A stretch of 5,050 nucleotides of DNA from contig JANXQG010000527.1 in the NCBI GenBank assembly GCA_025356915.1, forward strand, positions 1 through 5,050, read 5' to 3'. The number at the start of each line of letters is the position of its first letter. The first letter of the stretch is position 1. A program made the translations under genes and the position numbers. This stretch comes from Planctomycetota bacterium. Lineage in GTDB: Bacteria > Planctomycetota > Planctomycetia > Pirellulales > Thermoguttaceae. The notes below the pieces were generated by a model. It did not search any database and had not been told where the DNA came from. It saw only the letters and a program-made list of their open reading frames with translations. Shown one piece after another: positions 1-4,561 of the stretch.

Positions 1-91
1 CGCGGTAGCCCTCGGCGACAAGGTTATACTTAATTCCCATCGCGAGATGCTCTTCGTCCTCAACAACCAGAATGTGCTCTTTGTCGGCCAT
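1..91 (-). CDS. Response regulator receiver-domain protein, N-terminal 30 residues (partial, runs off left edge)
   Basis: Read on the minus strand from the ATG at 91-89, the first residues are MADKEHILVVEDEEHLAMG and continue with a K-Y-N-L...E-G-Y segment. The hydrophobic strand I7-V10 followed by the acidic cluster E11-D12-E13 is the first beta strand and Mg-binding acidic pocket of a CheY-like receiver domain. The following helix, ending in E-G-Y, is typical of OmpR/PhoB-type response regulators. The phosphoacceptor Asp (usually near residue 54) and any output domain lie outside the window, so the family assignment is provisional. An in-frame TGA at 103-101 lies just upstream, which makes this ATG the first possible start. 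No clear Shine-Dalgarno sequence precedes it. The gene is divergent from the SH3 gene. A weak promoter candidate is TTGAAA (160-155) and TAAACA (138-133) with a 16-bp spacer. A cognate histidine kinase may lie to the left. Confidence 0.85.
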   Translation of the reverse strand, partial: MADKEHILVVEDEEHLAMGIKYNLVAEGYR

Positions 92-190
92 GAAAAGAGT
101 TCAGCCGCGGAAGCGGTTCCTGACAAGTCGATTGTTTACTCCGAAAAGTACTGTTTTCAACCCCCCATTGTACAAATGCAACCTTTCCCG

Positions 191-198
191 CGTCAATC
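191..198. repeat. Left copy of 8-bp target-site duplication (CGTCAATC)
   Basis: This CGTCAATC lies immediately left of the terminal inverted repeat and is identical to the octamer immediately right of the element. Removing one copy and the element would restore a continuous sequence, CCCG-CGTCAATC-TGGCC. Confidence 0.7.
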
Positions 199-322
199 TC
201 AGGAGAACTGCAAAGTCCAACGCGAAGGGGGCCGGTCCATGTTTTCGGGCAAGGATCTCGGGTGAATTTCATGCGTTCTCGCCGAAAAATGGACCGGACC
301 CCTGAATTTGCAGTTCTCCTGA
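199..322. mobile_element. MITE-like non-autonomous element with 16-bp perfect terminal inverted repeats
   Basis: The first 16 bases (199-214, TCAGGAGAACTGCAAA) are the exact reverse complement of the last 16 (307-322). Inside them a second imperfect inverted block pairs 226-249 with 281-303, including CCGGTCCAT (232-240) against ATGGACCGG (289-297) and TTTTCGG (242-248) against CCGAAAA (282-288). About 31 unpaired bases (250-280) remain in the middle. The arms are asymmetric: 11 bases separate the two blocks on the left and 3 on the right. An identical 8-bp sequence abuts each end, as expected for a target-site duplication. At 124 bp it cannot encode a transposase, so it would be mobilised in trans. 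Families that make about 8-bp duplications include IS66, IS256 and ISAs1, but the termini alone do not let me choose. A structured palindromic repeat of another kind is the alternative. Confidence 0.75.
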
Positions 323-330
323 CGTCAATC
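323..330. repeat. Right copy of 8-bp target-site duplication (CGTCAATC)
   Basis: Exact match to 191-198, abutting the right terminal inverted repeat. The next base on the right (T at 331) equals the first base of the element, but the symmetry of the inverted repeats favours an 8-bp rather than a 9-bp duplication. Confidence 0.7.
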
Positions 331-398
331 TGGCCTTGCCTCGCCCATCTATTTCCGGTACAAGTTCCGCGCCAAACTCTCATTCAGACCTTTTTCTT

Positions 399-404
399 GG
401 GAGG
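399..404 (+). promoter_or_regulatory. Ribosome binding site GGGAGG that fixes the SH3-protein start
   Basis: GGGAGG ends 7 bases before the ATG at 412. This ATG opens a good signal peptide, whereas the earlier in-frame ATG at 262 lies inside the MITE and has no such site. Confidence 0.7.
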
Positions 405-411
405 CGTCGCT

Positions 412-1539
412 ATGCGCGGGCTTCTTGTCGCCTTGCTTGTTTGTATCGCCACGGCCACCCGTGCCGTAGAACCGACCTTCCCTAATAAGGCCTATATCGC
501 GGCCGACGATGTCTATGTCCGCAGCGGGCCGGGTGAAAACTACTACGCGACCGATAAACTTAAGGCGGGAACCGAGGTCGAAGTTTATCGCCATGACCCG
601 GGCGGTTGGTACGCCATCCGCCCACCCAAAGAGAGCTTCTCCTGGGTCTCCAGTCGGCATCTACAACTCGATGGCAACAATCTAGCCACGGTGACCGACG
701 ATCGCGTCGCGGCCCGGGTGGGAAGTCGCCTGAATGATACCCGAGATGTAATCCAGGTCCGCCTGCACAAGGGCGAGGTGGTCGAAGTGCTCGAACCGCG
801 AGGCAACGTCCCGGCCGGCAACCTGGGGGCGACGGCATGGTACAAGATCGCGCCGCCGGCAGGTGAGTTTCGCTGGGTCTCCGGCCGCTTCGTGGATCCC
901 GATTTTGATGGTGCGAGGAAAACTTCGGCCGGCGGAACCATCGATCTATCCAGCCAGGCAACTGGCCGCTTGCCGGCCGAGAATGGCGTGCCGCGGCGAA
1001 GTTCGCTGCCGGAATACCAAAAGCAACTCGATCAGATTGACCTGGAGCTTTCCGTCATGGTCGTCGAAGATCCGAACTTCTGGGAATTGAGCCAATTGAG
1101 ACAACAGGCCGAGACGCTCTTCAACCAGTCGGAGACGGCACTGGAACGGGGCCGCGCACGGATGCTGGTGAGCAAGATCGCACGGTTTGAAGATATCAAA
1201 CGCCGCAAGCAGGCCCTGGCCGCATCTCGCCCCGAACTGGCCCAGCCCGACCAACCGGCCATCAGCAGTCGGCCGCCTGCCGACCCGGACGGCCGCTTTG
1301 ACGCCAAAGGACAGTTGATTCGCGTCCCCGATCCCAAGCCGGGCGGGCCGCAATATGCAATCCTTGATGCACAAGGCAACATTCGCTGCTACATTTCACC
1401 CGCCCCGGGCGTGAACCTGCGGAGCTATGTCGGCCAGCAGGTCGGCATCAACGGCATCCGCGGCTACATGCCGGAACAAAAAGCCAGTCATGTGATGGCT
1501 CGGCATGTCAGTGTGGTAGAGGGAAACACAATAAAATGA
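412..1539 (+). CDS. Exported protein with two bacterial SH3 domains and a conserved C-terminal module
   Basis: The protein has 375 residues from the ATG at 412, chosen for its GGGAGG site and signal peptide (MRGLLVALLVCIATATRA, likely cleaved near residue 18). Residues about 26-86 form a first SH3_3-type domain (V-Y-V-R-S-G-P-G-E-N-Y-Y, then W-Y-A-I and F-S-W-V-S). Residues about 92-163 form a second with the same W-Y-K-I ... F-R-W-V-S ending. Such domains bind peptidoglycan or protein ligands in the envelope. Residues about 199-275 are charged and probably helical. Residues 276-310 are a Pro/Asp-rich linker. Residues about 312-368 form a compact module (Y-A-I-L-D...I-R-C-Y-I-S-P-A-P-G ... 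Y-V-G-Q-Q-V-G) that may be an OB-like barrel. I do not know its ligand or function. The stop overlaps a heptamer repeat, and the SUMF1 remnant follows 31 bases later. Confidence 0.85.
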   Translation: MRGLLVALLVCIATATRAVEPTFPNKAYIAADDVYVRSGPGENYYATDKLKAGTEVEVYRHDPGGWYAIRPPKESFSWVSSRHLQLDGNNLATVTDDRVAARVGSRLNDTRDVIQVRLHKGEVVEVLEPRGNVPAGNLGATAWYKIAPPAGEFRWVSGRFVDPDFDGARKTSAGGTIDLSSQATGRLPAENGVPRRSSLPEYQKQLDQIDLELSVMVVEDPNFWELSQLRQQAETLFNQSETALERGRARMLVSKIARFEDIKRRKQALAASRPELAQPDQPAISSRPPADPDGRFDAKGQLIRVPDPKPGGPQYAILDAQGNIRCYISPAPGVNLRSYVGQQVGINGIRGYMPEQKASHVMARHVSVVEGNTIK

Positions 1540-1555
1540 CGAATGACGAATGACG
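1535..1555 (+). repeat. Three tandem AATGACG heptamers across the SH3-gene stop
   Basis: AATGACG occurs three times without mismatch at 1535-1541, 1542-1548 and 1549-1555. The first copy supplies the TGA stop of the SH3 gene. Because the period is 7, the three TGA triplets (1537, 1544, 1551) fall in three different frames. The third copy contains an ATG (1550) in frame with the next gene, but a better start lies at 1571. Confidence 0.85.
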
Positions 1556-1562
1556 GAAGAGG
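1555..1562 (+). promoter_or_regulatory. Ribosome binding site GGAAGAGG for the SUMF1 remnant
   Basis: This purine-rich site ends 8 bases before the ATG at 1571. It supports that start over the in-frame ATG at 1550, which would put the site inside the coding region and add seven polar residues ahead of the signal peptide. Confidence 0.55.
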
Positions 1563-1570
1563 TTTGTCTC

Positions 1571-1873
1571 ATGTTCGGAAAAGTATTGGCAATCGCGTTC
1601 ATGTTCTTCGTGGCACTCGGTAGTCTTACCATCGCAACTGCCGAGGAAGCCAAGGAGGCGCGCGGCAAGCAGATTGCCCTTGATCTAGGCGGCGGGGTGA
1701 AACTGGATCTCGTCTCGATCCCCGCCGGTTCCTTCACCCTGGGCGACGCTAGCTATAAGTCTGCCCACAAGGTGACGATTACGAAGTCGTTTCACCTGGG
1801 CAAGTACGAGGTGACACAGGAGCAGTGGAAAGCGGAATTCCGCAAGAACTCATCCAGTCCCGTAGTTGGCTGA
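1571..1873 (+). pseudogene. Truncated SUMF1 / formylglycine-generating-enzyme-like protein (N-terminal fragment)
   Basis: The 100-residue product starts with a signal peptide (MFGKVLAIAFMFFVALGSLTIATA, probable cleavage near residue 24). From residue about 42 it matches the opening of the FGE-sulfatase (SUMF1) domain: L-D-L-V-S-I-P-A-G-S-F-T-L-G, then V-T-I-T-K-S-F-H-L-G-K-Y-E-V-T-Q-E-Q-W at about 68-87. Full domains run to roughly 200-250 residues and carry their binding and catalytic residues further on. Here the similarity stops after W87-K-A and the frame ends within 12 residues in palindromic DNA. No remainder of the domain is visible in any plus-strand frame before the convergent gene at 1993. 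A disrupted gene is therefore more likely than a genuine short protein. The upstream part is intact, with ribosome site and signal peptide, so a small secreted peptide could still be made. Confidence 0.75.
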
Positions 1874-1913
1874 ATCTCGCCACGGTCGCTATTCTCAATC
1901 GTCCCTACGGGAC
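1857..1913. repeat. REP-like palindromic repeat at the end of the broken SUMF1 gene
   Basis: GTCCCGTAG (1857-1865) is the exact reverse complement of CTACGGGAC (1905-1913). Inside, TGGC (1867-1870) pairs with GCCA (1879-1882). The right arm can alternatively fold as GTCCC-TAC-GGGAC (1901-1913). The SUMF1 reading frame reaches its stop (1871-1873) inside the left part. The wording resembles repeated palindromes I associate with planctomycete genomes, but copy number cannot be judged from one window. Confidence 0.55.
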
Positions 1914-1928
1914 GGGAAAGTCCATGTT

Positions 1929-1978
1929 GACCGTGTCCGGCGGTCTCTCGCTGTTGTGGCCGGTCTCTGACCGAGCCA
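1929..1978. repeat. Two stem-loops between convergent genes (possible terminator or REP unit)
   Basis: A first hairpin pairs GACCG (1929-1933) with CGGTC (1941-1945). A second, stronger one pairs TGGC-CGGTC (1957-1965) with GACCG-A-GCCA (1969-1978), with loop TCT and one bulged A. The second lies 14 bases past the stop of the minus-strand thioredoxin-like gene, so it could end that transcript. There is no T-run on either side, so a classic intrinsic terminator is not supported. The shared GACCG/CGGTC core suggests a repeat unit. Confidence 0.4.
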
Positions 1979-1992
1979 TGTCGCCGACTGAA

Positions 1993-3423
1993 CTACTCGT
2001 CCTTGGGCTTCTTCGGGGCGGGCTTCTTCGGTTTGTCGAACTGCCGTAGCATCATTTTGATCGCGGGGGCAAATTCACCGTTGGGTGCCGCTTCCAGAGC
2101 CTTCTTCAGGTGTGCAACGCCCTGTTCTTCGTTGCGCTGCATGAGAGCTAGCCGAGCCTTGATGACCTCGGCCTGCTGGATCTCATCACCGGAAATGCCG
2201 GCAGTCTCCAGGGCCTTGTCCAGCGCAGTGTTGGCTTCTTCGTTCTTGCCCGCTCGCATCAGTTCGTCGGCGTCGGCCAGTACCGCCTTGAACTGATACT
2301 TCTTCTTCAGGCCTGCCTTGTTGTCAGCGTCCAGGGCAATGATTTCCTTGGTCCACTTTTTGACGTTCAGGCCGGCCTCGGGATCGAAGCGGAGAAGTTT
2401 CTGTTTGGCGTCGATCAGCTTGTCGAGCAGTTTGGCGCGATCCATGCCTTCGGTCTTGGCCAGTCCGGATTCAAGTTTGTCGGCCGCTTCCTGGGCCTCG
2501 GCTACTTTGCTGAACTGAGAAATCAAGGCATCAATCCGCTTGCCCATCCGGCTTTCGGGCGCGGCCTCCTTTGCCAACTTGAGCGTGGCCACAACGTCGA
2601 CGAACTTCTTTTCCGAAAAGGAAATCTGGACTTTTGCCATGTAGCCTTGCTGCCGCATTTCCGCCGGAACGCCCTTCAGAGCCAGAGCCTTTTCCAGCAG
2701 TTCCTTGGCCTCGACGGATTTTCCTGTCTGCAAGAGCTTGTTGGCCTCGGCGAGAATCATCGGGAACTCATACTTGACCTTCAGGCCGGCTTTGTTGTCG
2801 GGGTCCAGGACGATAATTTCCTTGCTCCAAGCCACGACTTCGTCCGATTCGTTCCCCAGCTTCTGGTAGCTTTCGACGATTTCGTCCAACAGCTTGGCGC
2901 GGTCCAACCCTTGGATCTTCTCGAGCTTGCCCTTCATGACCAGCACGTTCTGATAAATCTTGGAGAACTCGGCCAGTTGCTTGAGATACCCGTCCGGACC
3001 GCCTTCACGATAGCCGGTCCGCGCGACAACCTGACCTTCCGCGTCCATCAGGAGCACGGTGGGAAAACCTTGGACTTTGTACTTCTCGGAAAGCTCCTTG
3101 TTCTGCTTCTTCAGGTCGGGAGACAGCTCCTTTTCGCGAGGAAAATCGAGTTCCACAAGAACGAACTGCTTGGGGGCCTCGGCCTTGAAAGGCTCCTTGT
3201 CGAACACTTCGTTCCGCAGCTTGATGCACCAGCCGCACCAGTCCGAACCGGTGAAGTCAACCAGTAGATACTTCTTTTCTTCCTTGGCCTTGGCTTGGGC
3301 AGCTTTGAAGTCGGTCTGCCAAAGACCTTCGGCGGCGAAGCCCATGCAGGAGAAGGCACCAAACGCCAGGGCCACGCCCAGCGCGGCAACGGTCACGAAC
3401 AGGGGCAATCGAACAAATTTCAT
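1993..3423 (-). CDS. Exported thioredoxin-like protein with duplicated helical (TPR-like) C-terminal modules
   Basis: The protein has 476 residues from the ATG at 3423-3421, chosen for the AAGGAAGAG site and the signal peptide (residues 1-31, ending G-F-A-A before E-G). An upstream open extension to 3606 overlaps the preceding gene and is not used. Residues about 35-155 are a thioredoxin-like domain of the Thioredoxin_7/DsbD-C type: L-V-D-F-T-G-S-D-W-C-G-W-C with redox pair C63/C66, and the cis-proline motif G-F-P-T (119-122). Residues about 167-307 and 317-464 are two copies of one module, sharing D-R-A-K-L-L-D, W-(S/T)-K-E-I-I-(V/A)-L-D and D-N-K-A-G-L-K, followed by TPR-like helices. The tail (464-476) is Lys/Pro-rich. 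It probably acts as a disulfide reductase or isomerase outside the cytoplasm, with the helical part binding partners. It lies 94 bp downstream of the HtrA-like gene on the same strand. Confidence 0.88.
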   Translation of the reverse strand: MKFVRLPLFVTVAALGVALAFGAFSCMGFAAEGLWQTDFKAAQAKAKEEKKYLLVDFTGSDWCGWCIKLRNEVFDKEPFKAEAPKQFVLVELDFPREKELSPDLKKQNKELSEKYKVQGFPTVLLMDAEGQVVARTGYREGGPDGYLKQLAEFSKIYQNVLVMKGKLEKIQGLDRAKLLDEIVESYQKLGNESDEVVAWSKEIIVLDPDNKAGLKVKYEFPMILAEANKLLQTGKSVEAKELLEKALALKGVPAEMRQQGYMAKVQISFSEKKFVDVVATLKLAKEAAPESRMGKRIDALISQFSKVAEAQEAADKLESGLAKTEGMDRAKLLDKLIDAKQKLLRFDPEAGLNVKKWTKEIIALDADNKAGLKKKYQFKAVLADADELMRAGKNEEANTALDKALETAGISGDEIQQAEVIKARLALMQRNEEQGVAHLKKALEAAPNGEFAPAIKMMLRQFDKPKKPAPKKPKDE

Positions 3424-3517
3424 TTCTCTTCCTTCGGTTAAGGGGTCGCAGTAAAACACGTTAGTTGGGTTGGTCGAATGGATTTGGATATCCATCCTAC
3501 CGCAAAGCCCGAGATAC
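3424..3517 (-). other. Intergenic gap between HtrA-like and thioredoxin-like genes
   Basis: This 94-bp same-strand gap contains a small inverted repeat ATGGAT-N6-ATCCAT (3478-3495) but no T-run and no convincing promoter. Read-through from the HtrA-like pair is plausible. An independent promoter cannot be excluded by eye. Confidence 0.4.
3426..3434 (-). promoter_or_regulatory. Ribosome binding site AAGGAAGAG for the thioredoxin-like gene
   Basis: On the minus strand AAGGAAGAG lies just ahead of the ATG at 3423. The AAGGA core ends 6 bases before the start, which fixes the start at the signal peptide rather than at the longer open frame. Confidence 0.7.
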
Positions 3518-4555
3518 TCACAGGGGCTTCGCGCGAGCTTGGATTTTCTCGACAGTTTTTTGAACCACGCTTGACGGCAGGGCATAGCTGGTAACACGCA
3601 GGGCACGGGCGATGTTCACGCCCAGACAGCGGCCGTCGATATCGACCAGCGGGCCACCGCAATCCTTCGGCGCGATCGCCAGATCGTGCGGAATAACAGC
3701 GGCAAATCCCCAGCGGCGATCGCTGAACGGACCGCCGCCCCAATTGTCTTGCGGCAGGCGTCCGGGCGATCGGCCCAGGGTTGCTTCCAATTCCAGTTGC
3801 TTGTCTTTTCGGCCCACGACCAATGTCACTTTCTTGTTCGCTGGCATCTTACTCAGCGTCCCGATGAGTTGGTCGGCCGAATGGATTTCCGCGCCGTCCA
3901 CCCGTTTGATCTGGTCGCCGCTTTTCAGCCCGGCCTTCTCGGCGGCACTCTCCGGCGATACGCCCTGAACCTCGGGACCCTCGCCCACCGATCCCACGCT
4001 AATGCCGAGCCAACCATGCTGCACATTTCGGCGGGTTGGGCCGGGCATTGGTTGCGGCACATCACTGATCACGCCAATCATCGTGGGGCCTTCACCGGGG
4101 CCGGTGGCTGCCACGAGACTCCCCGGCGCGGCGGGCGCGGCGGCCCAGACGATCGGCACGAGATTTTTGGCATCGACGTGCAATAGGGCTAGGTCAGTCG
4201 CCTCGTCCTGCCCAACGACGGTGGCGGGCAGTTTGCGGCCATCGGCCAACTGGCACTCCAGCTTCGCGGCCAGTTGGCTGGCCTTGGTCACGATCAGTCC
4301 ATCGGCGGCAACGACCGTTCCCAAGGCGACTGCATGGCCATCGCCGAAGACTCGTACCGTGGCTGCCGCAGCCGGGGCGACGGTCGGCTTGAGCAGCGAC
4401 TTGATCTGGGCATTGTTGGTCAAATAGCCCGACGGTCGTGGCACGGAGCGGCGCATTTGCCGTGGCGCGTCGTTCGGTGGCTGGGCGATTGACGACTGCG
4501 CCAGGCAGCCGAACAGGAGGACAAGAATCCGAGCTAAAGGAATCGTCTTATTCAT
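3518..4555 (-). CDS. HtrA-like pseudoprotease with a PDZ domain nested inside the trypsin fold
   Basis: The protein has 345 residues with a signal peptide (1-24, ending S-S-I-A before Q). Residues about 65-165 look like the first part of an S1C (HtrA/DegP) barrel: A-L-G-T-V-V-A-A-D-G-L-I-V-T-K-A-S, D-E-A-T-D-L-A-L-L and G-S-L-V-A-A-T-G. The position of the catalytic His (T-N-N-H in DegP) is T-K-A-S, so Ser93 replaces it; Asp121 is kept. A PDZ domain follows (about 178-262: G-W-L-G-I ... A-G-L-K-S-G-D-Q-I). Only after it comes D-L-A-I-A-P-K-D-C-G-G-P-L (291-303), the counterpart of the Ser-nucleophile loop, with Cys299 for Ser, then S-Y-A-L-P-S-S-V-V near the end. Ordinary HtrA proteins place PDZ after the whole protease. 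It is probably a non-proteolytic envelope binding protein, though a cysteine-dependent activity cannot be excluded. It starts 6 bases after the upstream gene stops and has no evident ribosome site, suggesting coupling. Confidence 0.85.
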   Translation of the reverse strand: MNKTIPLARILVLLFGCLAQSSIAQPPNDAPRQMRRSVPRPSGYLTNNAQIKSLLKPTVAPAAAATVRVFGDGHAVALGTVVAADGLIVTKASQLAAKLECQLADGRKLPATVVGQDEATDLALLHVDAKNLVPIVWAAAPAAPGSLVAATGPGEGPTMIGVISDVPQPMPGPTRRNVQHGWLGISVGSVGEGPEVQGVSPESAAEKAGLKSGDQIKRVDGAEIHSADQLIGTLSKMPANKKVTLVVGRKDKQLELEATLGRSPGRLPQDNWGGGPFSDRRWGFAAVIPHDLAIAPKDCGGPLVDIDGRCLGVNIARALRVTSYALPSSVVQKTVEKIQARAKPL

Positions 4556-4561
4556 GGGGAG

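Larger units (their letters stand above)
92..411. other. Divergent intergenic region with MITE insertion
   Basis: This 320-bp stretch separates the minus-strand response regulator from the plus-strand SH3 gene and should hold both promoters. Bases 92-190 hold only a weak promoter-like pair for the response regulator and a small inverted repeat GAAAA-N6-TTTTC (143-158). Bases 191-330 are a MITE-like insertion with its direct repeats. Bases 331-411 are the leader of the SH3 gene, with a weak TTGCCT (336-341) / TACAAG (359-364) pair at 17-bp spacing. An open frame does cross the MITE from 262 into the SH3 gene, but it encodes no signal peptide at that start and is not believed. Confidence 0.6.

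Noticed and set aside
262..411. 50-residue N-terminal extension of the SH3 gene starting at ATG 262
   Set aside because: It begins inside the MITE, has no ribosome site, and hides the signal peptide that begins at 412.
1957..1978. Intrinsic terminator for the thioredoxin-like gene
   Set aside because: The stem-loop is good, but no T-run follows on the minus strand, so it is kept only as a stem-loop.
1825..2049. 74-codon plus-strand open frame continuing past the SUMF1 stop, considered as a frameshifted remainder
   Set aside because: Its translation shows none of the later SUMF1 motifs and consists of palindromic repeat and antisense sequence.
2647..3267. 206-codon open frame on the plus strand
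   Set aside because: It lies fully antisense to the thioredoxin-like gene, whose WCGWC, cis-Pro and duplicated modules show the minus strand to be coding; the plus-strand product has no recognisable domain.
3478..3495. ATGGAT/ATCCAT inverted repeat as a terminator between the HtrA-like and thioredoxin-like genes
   Set aside because: The stem is short and AT-rich and no T-run follows, so it is weak evidence.
3424..3606. 61-codon upstream extension of the thioredoxin-like gene
   Set aside because: It overlaps the end of the HtrA-like gene, and the ATG at 3423 has a good ribosome site followed by a signal peptide.
3686..4186. 166-codon plus-strand open frame
   Set aside because: It is a shadow of the HtrA-like gene, whose PDZ and protease motifs are on the other strand.
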